Origin: Gnetum montanum
Taxonomy: Eukaryota > Streptophyta > Gnetopsida > Gnetales > Gnetaceae
Length of the DNA: 28,469 nucleotides
Direction of reading: 5' to 3'
NCBI GenBank assembly: GCA_015680685.1
Contig: MNCI01030955.1
Location: 1,207,911 to 1,236,379, forward strand
The notes below the pieces were generated by a model. It saw only the letters and a program-made list of their open reading frames with translations. It had not been told where the DNA came from and did not search any database. Below, piece by piece: positions 10,340 to 19,452 of this stretch (positions are counted from its first letter, which is position 1; the number at the start of each line of letters is the position of its first letter). The translations under genes were made by a program, and so were the position numbers.

Positions 10340-11394
10340 TTATTTGAAACATTCTTTTCTCTGAGAATTTTGGATATTTGACGACCAGGGTCTTTGTTTA
10401 ATAAATTTCACCATGGGATGTGGAAGTAATACTAAGAAAAAAGCTATAATTAGATTCAAATAATATGATCCCCATGTAACCACAGGATATACTAATAGGA
10501 AAAATAAATGTCCTAGATTGTACATCCATGTCAAGGTGAAGACTCACAATCAAAACCATTGCAATGGTCTATGAACTACTCATACTCCAAATACCCACTA
10601 TACTATATGTATAAGAAGCATAACTTACATAGGCAATGAATAGGCTCTACCATCCTATGTCTAGCTTTTGTTAGCCAAAATAAGTAGGTGTCATAACCTT
10701 TCTCTACCTACCCTTAATTATAGACATTTGGGTTCTAGATCAATATTTTCTACTCCAAGTCTTAACCCATGACTGTAATTATTATTGTTGGTAATGTGGT
10801 ATATACAACACAGCACTCCAACATGTAGTTGCCATTGTAGCAGTAAAACAAGTATGCTGCACATACCAAAAATAAAAATAAAAATACATAGATTGCATTT
10901 TGATAGAAGTTGTAAAATATCATACAACTCATGTTATTGTAGCTCCAATGACCATGAATTAATAACAATTGATCTACAAACCTAAACTACCCCATGGCAA
11001 AATTGGATGCCATGATAGCTCATCTACCTTCTTGACCATTGATTCCAATTCCAACATCTGCCATTCAAATCATAGAGACATTGTTTGCTTCATTACGAAT
11101 GACAAGGGTTACATCAAAAGTTCTTTTCTTTATTAAAGCAACAATACCAACTTTTTGCAAAGGAAAAACACTATAACAAAATGCAACATGACATTGTATT
11201 ACTATGCCATAAAGCTCATCTTCTAAATCACTTTCCAACATATGAACTAGATCGGTGCCATCAATAACAAGAGCCAAAGATGATTGTTCTCTATTTGTAG
11301 ATTTATGTGATAGATGTTCATCAATTATGGGAGTCTCAATAGCCATGCTAGACATCAAGAGTGAGTCAACCTTGTCTTGAAAAAATTTTTTCAT
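10340..11394 (-). pseudogene. C-terminal third of a P4-type ATPase (phospholipid flippase, ALA1-like), captured fragment
   Basis: Read on the minus strand, the fragment is colinear with the end of plant aminophospholipid ATPases, which move phospholipids across membranes. 11394-11065 gives SLALVIDGTDLVHMLESDLE, then PLQKVGIVALIKKRT and NVSMI (end of the P domain). In the same frame after a stop come MADVGIGINGQEGR and ASNFAMG, then LLLIHGHWSY and FYNFYQNAIYVFLFLF (10968 onward, membrane segments 5-6), YTTLPTIIITV, an SLHLDMDV block near 10540, and LLPHPMVKF in the C-terminal tail ending at a stop at 10342-10340. The hinge GDGAND motif is changed to RNEANN and there are at least three in-frame stops plus frameshifts, so it is dead. 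N-terminal two thirds, including the DKTGT phosphorylation site, are absent. No intron-like gap is seen over about 1 kb, but I cannot tell whether the parent exon is that long. Confidence 0.92.
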
Positions 11395-12051
11395 GTTTTT
11401 CCTTTTTTTAAAGGCTAAAAGTTAAAAAAATAGGGCTACCAAATAAAATTTGGTAATGAAGTAAAAAATGTAAGAAATGTAAAAGATACATGAGTTTTAA
11501 AGTAAAAACTATGAATAATGTGAAAGTGAATAGGTCCTAAGTACACATAAAAAAGATAAGTGGAAGGCTAAAAATCCACTAGTCTTAGGCCTTGATGAGC
11601 TACCAGTTTTAGGCCTTGGTAGATCATCATGTTGCTAGTTTTAGGCCTTGGTGGATTGTGATATTGCCAGTTTTAGGCCTTAGTGGGCTATAGTCCATAC
11701 TTGCCTAGTGATTATGGGATGCTCTTGAAAAAGCATATAACGAAAAAACTAATAATGCAACATGGTATAATGTCACGAAAGTAAACCAATGGTTGTTAAC
11801 CAAAGAAGGGATAAGACATTTACTACAAACTTGTTGCTTGATCTTTAATAGATAGATGGGCTTTCCTTGTGTGATCCTAGTTTCATCATTTTCCTTGTTA
11901 AAATGGTAATCGATAGGTACTATCATTGATCGTTTAGCATCTTAGAGTTGGTGTTACTAGCATTGTAGTTATTCTCATTGTTGGTTTTGCTCTTGGTACT
12001 AGCCCTAGCTTGAGTTTTAGGTGCCTCCTATTGAAACTCCACCTTTGAACC
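11395..12051. other. Right part of the pol-replacing segment with minisatellite
   Basis: A-rich sequence next to the flippase fragment, then the minisatellite, then about 350 bp after the protease ORF. A 73-codon minus-strand frame (11926-11705) has no recognisable domain. RT motifs, expected soon after the protease, are not seen. The second breakpoint of the pol replacement should be in this interval. Confidence 0.4.
11578..11693 (-). repeat. Minisatellite, four ~32-bp units (CCAGTTTTAGGCCTTGG type)
   Basis: Units begin at about 11578, 11603, 11635 and 11667, each with (C/T)AG(T)TTTAGGCCTT(G/A)(G/A)TGG. Same family as the array at 8587-8673, with a unit about 3 bp longer. Confidence 0.8.
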
Positions 12052-12855
12052 TTAGTCAATGGTGACATGGTTAACTAATGGTACTGACACATTGTTTCCA
12101 TAGATCATAATTTTTCTTCCCTCATATAGTAAATGGATCTCTTGGTGTATAGGAGATGAAACTGTCCAAAGCTTCACTAACCATGACCTTCCTAGGATTA
12201 AGTTGAAACCAAGTGTTTCTTCAACCACTAGGAAGTTGACATATGTAGGAAATTGTTCTCCAACTATGAAATCCAAGGAGATGGAGCTTTGCACCACTAC
12301 TCGTGACCCATTGAATGATTTAAGTGTTGACGTAGTGGCTTCTTGGATGTTCTTAGTTAAGCCTAGCTTATCAACAATGGAAAATGGTACCATGTCAGTG
12401 GTCATCCCATCATCCACATGAACATGATGCACCTTGTATTTGCCAACACGTATAGTGATAAGGAGAGGGGTGAATATCACTTCTCCATTTCTGAAGTCAA
12501 CCTTTACCTCATTGTCATGAAATTTGAGCATTGGTTGATGCCAATTTTCCCTAAGTGAGGCTTGATCAATGATAGAGTGGATCAACTCTCTATTAGTGGG
12601 AATATCTTTGTTCATAGGAATAGAAGTTAACACTTGAGCTAGTGTCTCCCTATGAGTAGGAGATGTCATGACCAGGTCATACAAGTCCAGTGATGTGCTC
12701 TTTTTCTTTAATGAGCATTTGGCTTGCTTCATTGTTATGAGGAAATTATTTTTCTTGGCTTGTGATGTTTTAGCCTTAGTGGTTCTAACCTCCTCCATCC
12801 TTTCTGAAGTTTTTGGCTTAGGTTTCGGTGCATGTGCCTTGGATCCCTTGTCCAT
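12052..12855 (-). CDS. Retropepsin-like protease ORF of the Tat-like element (267 codons, uninterrupted)
   Basis: This is the longest open frame in the window. Residues 1-60 are Lys/Pro-rich linker. The aspartic protease fold spans about 130-230: VHVDDGMTTDMVPFSIVDKL with the active-site turn at 148-150, LKSFNGSRVVVQ, then FNLILGRSWL (217-226), the ILGRxWL block of Ty3/gypsy proteases. The usual turn is D-[ST/G]-G; here it is D-D-G, so activity is uncertain. Retropepsins mature Gag-Pol in the virus-like particle by cutting it. The ATG is simply the first in the open frame; in the live element this was part of a longer Gag-Pro frame, whose stop codons begin just upstream. Shadow frames on both strands are ignored. 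Confidence 0.85.
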   Translation of the reverse strand: MDKGSKAHAPKPKPKTSERMEEVRTTKAKTSQAKKNNFLITMKQAKCSLKKKSTSLDLYDLVMTSPTHRETLAQVLTSIPMNKDIPTNRELIHSIIDQASLRENWHQPMLKFHDNEVKVDFRNGEVIFTPLLITIRVGKYKVHHVHVDDGMTTDMVPFSIVDKLGLTKNIQEATTSTLKSFNGSRVVVQSSISLDFIVGEQFPTYVNFLVVEETLGFNLILGRSWLVKLWTVSSPIHQEIHLLYEGRKIMIYGNNVSVPLVNHVTID

Positions 12856-13367
12856 GAGTGTAGTTGATCTTTGTGTGGACCTTGGTTAGTTCGAAGCCTT
12901 TTGTTGTTGGTTACCTTTAGTGGGCTTGGTTGTTGGTTTGGTGACATGTTACTTTTGTCACTATGTTGATGATGGTTTCTTGCTAACCTTTGAGTTATGG
13001 ACCACTATAGGTGGGCTTTGGTCATGAATTGTTATAGGCTTGTTGAAGATGAAGGGACTCAGATAATAAATGGTTCCCTAGGCTTTGGAGGGTTAGCAAA
13101 TCATGGTCTTGGTTGTGAAGTTTATTCCATTGAAGGTGGGACTCATATGATGAAAGGCTTATTAGGAGTTGAAGGTGGTGGTACCTGTATGAAAAATATC
13201 TCTCTAGGCTTTGTGTTTTGGGATTGTGGTGGTACTTTGATGACAAATGGTTCCCTAGGAGGATTAGATTATTTGGTTTTCATGAATGAGGCTACAGTAT
13301 AGGAGTTGTTATTAATACTTAGAGAGTTGAGCTTATTCAATACCAATTCTCTATGGTCTATCATCTT
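12856..13367 (-). pseudogene. Proline-rich repeated linker between Gag and protease
   Basis: The minus strand encodes several diverged copies of a short Pro-rich block around (R/K)(E/P)PFII or PFVIK followed by VPP, between about 13290 and 13020, separated by stops and frameshifts. The DNA shows it as repeated ATGGTTCCCTAGGCTTTG-like words on the plus strand. It links the zinc-knuckle region to the protease and was probably flexible spacer. Confidence 0.5.
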
Positions 13368-15342
13368 CTATAGGTCATCCTTTAATGCTAGGTAAAAATT
13401 GGTGTCATGACCAGCTATTTGATGATAATGATAATACCTATCTAGTTTAAAGTACTTTGGTAGCTTTAGATCATCTTTGGTAGTCATTATTGGATCTCTA
13501 GCTATGTCACAAAGATGATCATGCCTTTTACAAGCTTCCTTGGACAATTGATTATGTTGTACATGATTGTATTTAAGAAAATGTTCTAGAAGCTCATAGG
13601 GCTTCATAGGCAACCTAGTGTACTTAGACCTATCCTTTTACCAAAAGTTTGATCTTGGTTGATTTGGGATGTAGGGAAGTTGATGGTTGTGATGAGTCTT
13701 GAGATGTGTTGTATGGTAGTGACTCCCTTCTTTCCCCTTTTTTTGACTCTTTTGTTATTGCAACCATGATTGGATGTTCATGCTTGGTTTTATCCCTATC
13801 CCTCCTTACATGTTGGTTTTTGTAGGCCACGTAAGCTAGATTGTTTCTTGCCTTAGTTTCCTCCTTAATGTTCTTGGTTTGCAAGAAATCTTGGCCTAAT
13901 GATTGTAGCTCTAGGTAGTAAATATTTTGACTTGATAAAGTCATTTACTACTTCCTTAAATATGTATAAGAGATGAGTTTTAGCAATAGGCTTTGGAATC
14001 TTGTTAAGTGTTGAGTTCCATCTTTGAATGAACCCTTTGATTAGTTTAAGTGGCCCTTGCTTCACCTTCATCAGTTGACTTAATATGGCATCTAGCATTA
14101 AGTTGTATTTGAAGTGGTTGAAAGATTGGTTAATCAAGTTCTCAAGGGAGATTGAACCTCTAGGTAAGGTTCAATACCAATCTAAAGCCTTACCCTTGAG
14201 GGACATGGGGAAAATCCATAGTATTGTATGAGGTCAAACTTGCAAAAAGAGGTACTTAGATTGGAAGGTGACTAGTTGTGCATTAGGATTCCCTTTACCA
14301 TTGTATTTTGTGAAGTTTGGAATAGGAAAGCCTATGGGCAAGGTTATTTGAGGCACCGTAGGGCTTATAGGATCATCTTAGTAGAAATCTAGGACCTTGA
14401 CCATCTAAGTTGTATTGGCTTTGAGTTTCCACAGCTCTTAGGTAAGGTCTTGGATCATTTGAAAGGCTTGATCTAAGCCTTGAGGCATTCTTATAGGCTA
14501 TGGTGCTTGTGTTGATGGTTAATGAGGAAGTTGAAAGGTCAGAGATTGGATGATTGGTATTGACATAGATGGAAGAGGTTGAGTGACCACCATTGTAGGT
14601 GGGTTAAGTAAGGAGAAAGAGGTTTGCATTGGGATGTATGGTATGAAGGGAGGAAAGGGAGTATGAGAGGCTTATTTTTCTTGAGGTTCCACTGGTATGA
14701 CTAAGGGAGATGGTGAGGTAGACATCACCAACACTGGGTGAATGAAGTGAGGCTGTGTGGCAAAGGGTGTGGATGATAACAAAGAGGTGGACTAAGACAC
14801 AAGTTATGTCTAGTGTGTGGTGATGATGGGTATGGAATAAACATGGTAGGATGGATAGGAGAAGAGTTGGACCAAGGGACTTATCCCATTAATGAGGTAA
14901 GAGACATAGAGTTGGGTGCAATGGTTTGGGAAGTTGAAGATTGGAAAAGACTTCCAATGAAGGTGTGCAGCTCCTGTTTGGCCTTAAACTCATCTTCCTT
15001 TTCTTGAAAATCCTTTGAGCTAATTCCCTCATTAAACTAATCAACCTCTATGAGTTGTATAAGCATTTGTGCATAAAAATTAGTGAGAAAGATATGGTCA
15101 TAAGGGGTGGGATGTATTTGTTTCCATCCCAGTGTATGATTTTAGATTGGTGCTTAGCATTAGATTTGAAGTGTGGTATCAAAATTCTAGCTTGTATCTT
15201 GGCATAAAGAAAGTTGTAGAACTCTTCAAAGGAAGTTGGCACAAAGAAAGGTTTTTCCCCTTTGTCTAAGTGGTTGCCTTCATTCTATCATTAGAGGGTC
15301 TTTTGAATCATAAACATGAATTGCATCTTAGTTGGATGCCAT
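13368..15342 (-). pseudogene. gag of the Tat-like element (decayed)
   Basis: A probable start is the ATG at 15342-15340 (MASN, then a stop). Pieces in order: SFEEFYNFLYAKIQARIL (15242 onward), a Ser/Thr/Pro/His-rich middle, then the Retrotrans_gag core at about 14330-13870 with LPIGFPIPNFTKYNGKGNPN, ALDWY, PRGSISLENLINQSFNHFKY, MKVKQGPLKLIKGFIQRWNS and KYLLPRA. The end holds a damaged zinc knuckle, RYYHYHQIAGHDTNF (13613-13368), in which Cys residues have been replaced. Gag forms the particle shell and packages RNA; this copy is broken by several stops and shifts. Confidence 0.85.
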
Positions 15343-15955
15343 ATTTTTCAGGTTAAGAAACAAGATGGTTGATCGGCTAAAAGAAATTGTCAAAAGAGAT
15401 AGTTTTAATCTTTTTTTTTACTATTTTTAGTAAAAACTATAGTTAGTGGGATTACCCTTGAGCATATTTGACAATAAATGAAAAGGTAATGAAAAAATTA
15501 TTTTTGTAAAATACTATGTAGTAGATGGTTATGTACTATGTAGTGGGTAGGGCTTAAGATGGTAGCCCTAACTATGTTAGCTATTTCCATCAAATTTCAT
15601 AGCAACTAGAAATGGGCTTTCAAAATGGAAATGAGCTTCTAGAATGGAAATGGGCTTCTAAAATGGAAATGGGCTTCTAAAATTGAAATGGATTTCTAGA
15701 ATGGAAATGAGATTTAAATCAAAAATTGGTTTTCAAGGTAGGCTACAATGGTTCCAAGAAAAGCAATAACTATTGTGAAATTATAGTAGAAACCCAACTC
15801 AATTACCACAACTACGCTAAGGTATGTGGGAAAGGTTTTGGGCAACAAACATTGGTTTTAACAGAGTATGTTGGGAGGTTATAGAGATGTGAAAACATAA
15901 AAGACTTGGTTTTAAGAAAAATGGAAAAAGGTTTTTGGCTAAGAATTTAGGTGGA
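15343..15955 (-). other. 5' leader of the Tat-like element
   Basis: Untranslated sequence between PBS and gag. It contains the 21-bp tandem repeats listed separately and no supported gene. The packaging signal of the element would be expected here. Confidence 0.55.
15609..15712 (-). repeat. Leader minisatellite, about five 20-21-bp units
   Basis: AAATGGGCTTTCAAAATGG, AAATGAGCTTCTAGAATGG, AAATGGGCTTCTAAAATGG and two more variants stand head to tail. Confidence 0.85.
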
Positions 15956-15974
15956 GGCCCTCCTTCTAGTGCCA
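15956..15974 (-). promoter_or_regulatory. tRNA primer-binding site
   Basis: Minus-strand TGGCACTAGAAGGAGGGCC starts 6 bases after the 5' LTR end (...GTCCAACA). It opens with TGG, complementary to a tRNA CCA end, and lies where first-strand synthesis must be primed. The exact tRNA is not assigned. Confidence 0.7.
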
Positions 15975-15980
15975 AAAAAT

Positions 15981-17455
15981 TGTTGGACTTGGAAAATTTA
16001 GTTGTTAGAATGGAAACTAGAATATCCTAAGTGTCAAAATAGTTTTAGCCTTGAATTCTAAGGACCTTCAAAAAATGGAATTCAATGCACCCTAGATGGT
16101 CTAGTCGATTACCTAGGGACTTACAAAAGTGTTAAATGAAAATGTAAATAAAAATGTAAATGGAAACATAAATGAAAATGAAAATGTAAATGTAAATGAA
16201 AATGAAAACATAAATGTAGATGGAAATGAAATTACAGATCCAGAATGGAAAAATACATAGAAATGAAAACATGAACTCAGATCTGCACAAAAATGAATTA
16301 TGAATTTATTTAAATGGAAAATAAAGTAGCAGGTTCAAAAAGCAAAGATTTTATGCTAGGTGCACAAGAAGTTGCTTGGAAGGAGTTTGAAGTTTGTTGG
16401 AGCTAGCTACACTCACACCCCATGATTTGGATTCTTCCCAACTCTAATTTCCAATAACTTTGCACTAGTTTCCACCAAAATCAACAATTGTGGTCACAAA
16501 ATGATATTACACCCTTGGTACAATTGTATCATGTGGAAGTCTTTGTGCCCATCATAGATACCAATTTTTCTCAAAGGGGTTGCAAGGTTAAAAAGGCTTT
16601 TAAGTTGCAAAAGGCTTTCAGGGTATGGAATTGCTCAAAGTTTGAAACTAGAATAAGGTGTTTACATTGGGTTTTTATAGGCCATGGAATTGCTATTTTT
16701 GGATTTGTGCATCACTTTCATGATTATTGCCATATTGATGTCTAAATCTAGGTATAATTGTTACAATTTTCAACATAGATGACCATTTATAGGAAGTTTG
16801 AAATACACCATAGACACCAAAATCAATCTAGATACTATAAATAGTAAATGAACTTTTGTGACTACATTGACACCATTCAACTACACTAACCTTGGTGGAC
16901 TATGTTGAAGTTGTTCAAAAATGTTAAAAATTGTGTAAAATGTGGAAACTAGTGTCTATGCTGGCCATGCTATAATTGCTGAAGACTTGGGGTGACTACA
17001 CTAGCAATTGTTGGGAAAATGAAAGAAAAAAATGGAAATGGAAATGGAAACAGAAATGGAAAAGGAAAATCCCAACAATTCAAATGCTACATCTACATTG
17101 GGTTTTGTGGTGACTACATTGGGTTAGAAATGGAAAATCCCATCAATTTCATCTACATTCGGGGTAGATGGTTCTAGCATAGTCAAGGCTATACCTATAT
17201 AAAAACCCATGAAAATGCCAAATTTGGCAATTCCGAAGGCATTTTTAGCCTTCCCAAGTCCAAATATAGATAAGAGGTGACTTTTTCCATGTGGTAAGTG
17301 AGGCAATAGCATCTTCTGAAGCATTTTAGTCCCAATATCCAAAGTATGAAAGATTGTAGCTCATGGACTACAAATATTACATTTACAATAAAATATTTCC
17401 TCAATTTGGGAAAAGAAGGTTACAATTTACAATGTGAATGTTTGGTGGTGTTTCA
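15981..17455 (-). repeat. 5' LTR of the 11.7-kb element
   Basis: Left end TGTTGGACTTGG and right end GGTGTTTCA match the 3' LTR ends exactly in position, with lengths 1475 against 1473 bp. It holds the same AAATG(N) runs (16137-16245, 17025-17068) and the TATAAAAA box. Its right end meets the old plus-strand element at the CCTAG duplication. Frames at 16488-16745, 16992-17177, 17124-17342 and 17195-17404 are LTR noise. Confidence 0.92.
16672..16679 (-). promoter_or_regulatory. TATA box of 5' LTR (element promoter)
   Basis: Minus-strand TATAAAAA followed by CCC lies about 780 bp from the LTR start. It is conserved at 6387-6380 and 23554-23547. Transcription from here would run leftward through gag, protease and the flippase fragment in its sense orientation. 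Confidence 0.6.
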
Positions 17456-17460
17456 CCTAG

Positions 17461-18210
17461 GAGTTGTGCTTACATAATTGGATGATTAGAAATGCCCCTA
17501 CTATATCCATTATACAAGTAGAAGTAGTGCAAGTGCATAGCTAAAATACACTACAATAGAATAGAAACTAATGAAAGTAGTGTATGCCTTAGAAAAAATT
17601 AGATACTATGTGCTTGGATATCTAATATTTGTGCACATAAATCACAGTGCAATATGCTTATTAATGAATAAGCTAGTAATTAACTCATGTATCATATGGT
17701 GGTTGGTGATCCTGCAAGAACTTGATCTTATAATGATTGACAAAAAGGGAATAAAAAATTTTCTTGTATATCATTTATCTTAGTTAAGGTGGAACAACAA
17801 GGTTGATAAAGAGCCTCTATTTGACTAATTGCTTGATGAAATCCTCTTTGCAAAGGCAACAATGGCCTCGACAAAAGCAACTAAATCATGTTATATAGAT
17901 TTCACCTCATACTTACTTACCTAGGATGTCCTTGCTAAATGGAATAGAAAAAAGAAAAAAAAATTTGTTCACTAAGTCAAGCATTATATGGAGATAGAGG
18001 AAAATATTGATAAAAGTTACATAAATGGCTTGGTGCAATGGTGCATGCTTGATGAGGATTAAACCAAGATTATCCAAGATGCACATGAGGAACCTTGTGG
18101 AGGTCACTATGTAGGTAGAAGAATAGGCATTAAAATCCTTATGGTAGGATACTTTTGACCCACAATCTTCTAGGATTCATATCAATTTGCCAACTCCTTT
18201 GAATGATATA
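17461..18210 (+). pseudogene. Athila-like RNase H and N-terminal integrase (continuation of 4840-5715)
   Basis: Directly after the CCTAG duplication the plus strand reads GVVLT, YTSRSSASA, YTTIE, VVYALEKIRYYVLGY, VHINHSAICLLMN (RNase H, 17461-17670), then LDLIMIDKKGIKNFLVYHLS, the DKKGxxNxVADHLSRL-like end of RNase H. From about 17960 integrase follows: YMEIEENIDKSYINGLVQWC, then AHEEPCGGHYVGRRIGIKI and a WPT-like PTIF with SYQFANSFE, the HHCC zinc-finger region, where the Cys pair is lost. The catalytic core is missing because similarity stops near 18210. Confidence 0.88.
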
Positions 18211-18600
18211 ATTGACTAATGATTGGATTAGTAAATTACCATATATACAGTTGATCAATAAATACAACCAAAGAAAGAAATATAAATTAAAATAATTCTT
18301 AGAACATGTAATAACAACCATTATATGAAAGAAATCACAACCTCATAAGCATTATCACATCAAGCTATACATAATGCATATAAAACAAATTATTTATTCA
18401 ATGCCATAGAGGCAAAAGTATATGTTTACAAGCTAAGAAAATTACATTTTCACATCAAACTATCCTATGAGTTTAACTCAATGACTGTCCTTATTAAAAT
18501 CACATGCAAATATGTTCATCTCATGAGTTGCAATATACATGAAGGTATATAAATATATAACAATTTAAGCTTCATCAAATTCATCAATCTTGATACTCAA
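18211..18600. other. AT-rich stretch between truncated integrase and minus-strand LTR
   Basis: No domain or open frame is supported. On the minus strand, TTGAGTATCAAGATTG next to the LTR end (18600-18585) vaguely resembles a TGGTATCAGAG-type initiator-Met PBS with indels, so it could be the leader of an element whose 5' LTR is 18601-19452. This is weak. Confidence 0.35.
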
Positions 18601-19452
18601 TAATGAGTGGCGAGGTACCCCTACACCCAACCATATGAATACAAGCGTTCATGCATGATCCAGTCGAACTCCAAAGATTAAGTGCTTATGTGCTTACACA
18701 GAACAAGGATGGCTTATGCGATTGTTGTCTTCACAAGCTTACTTGCAAGACATAATTGTATGGTTAAGTAAACTTGAGGTATATGATTTTTATGCTTTTT
18801 ATGTTTTATGTTCCTGGTGCTTAAAATGGAGAAATAAAATAATTGAGTAACTAATTTGATTTAATTAATTAACTATGCTCTAACTAGTCCTAACACCAGC
18901 ATCTGTTCCCACTTGCCGAACACATCTTGAACTAGTGTAACACTACTGGGGTTAACAAATGCTAGTCATTATTGGGTTACCAAGTGTTCCACATATGCTC
19001 GAAGTGGTTGTATTGAGTGTGCTAATTCATTGATAAGTAATAATTAAGAATTCAATAGAAGTAACATCAATTAACTATTGAAAGCATCAAATAATAGTAA
19101 ATAACATGAAATGCAATAATTAAGCTATTTTGAATGTTACAAGGTTTACCATAAAGTTCATATTTATTCATGGTCACAAGGTGTGCTCAGGTACACAATG
19201 CTTGAATAAAGATCCGTTCACTCTATGACTCCTACTGCGGACACTCAGAAATAATTCTAACTCTGGAAAGGGAAAACTACAAGAGTTCAGCTAAGGGACT
19301 AAAAAAAACTCTGGAACAAAATGCCCCTGTCTCTTATTTATAGATGATAAGACAAGTTCCGATATTGCATGTTCGATATTACTTTGGAATCTTTGATATT
19401 GTGTATATGATATCGAGGGTCCGATATCATGACTCTCAACAAAGTTAGTATA
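18601..19452 (-). repeat. LTR family A copy 2 (minus strand, older)
   Basis: It aligns in reverse with 2754-3694 from end to end. Shared landmarks are the TATA box with ATAAGAGAC, GAATAAAGATC, TGTGACC/ATAAACCTT around 19150-19180, GTTCCCACTTGCCGAA-like bases near 18905, and GCTTGTATTCATATGGTTGGG at the inner end. Termini are decayed (TATACTAA for TGCACTAA, CTCATTA for ATCATCA). No clear 5-bp duplication flanks it. Most CpGs of the other copies are TG or CA here, which fits greater age. Confidence 0.85.
19334..19342 (-). promoter_or_regulatory. TATA box of LTR copy 2
   Basis: TATAAATAA on the minus strand followed by GAGAC, matching the boxes at 2834 and 28332. Confidence 0.75.

Larger units (their letters stand above)
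5716..17455 (-). mobile_element. Complete minus-strand Tat/Ogre-like LTR retrotransposon, non-autonomous, carrying a flippase gene fragment
   Basis: Both LTRs, both termini and the target site duplication can be seen. The left end opens TGTTGGACATG and the right end closes GGTGTTTCA, giving minus-strand LTRs of the form TGAAACACC...CCAACA. CATAG (5711-5715) and CCTAG (17456-17460) flank it. LTR lengths are 1475 (5') and 1473 (3') bp. PBS, gag, protease, the integrase C-terminal tail, 3' noncoding region and PPT are in the usual order. RT, RNase H and most of integrase are missing, replaced by about 3.6 kb holding minisatellites and a P4-ATPase fragment. It inserted into the RNase H domain of an older plus-strand element. 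Confidence 0.92.

Noticed and set aside
18601-19452. Solo-LTR status for copy 2
   Set aside because: Flanking pentamers CTCAA and AACTA do not match, so a TSD cannot be claimed; it may belong to a truncated element.
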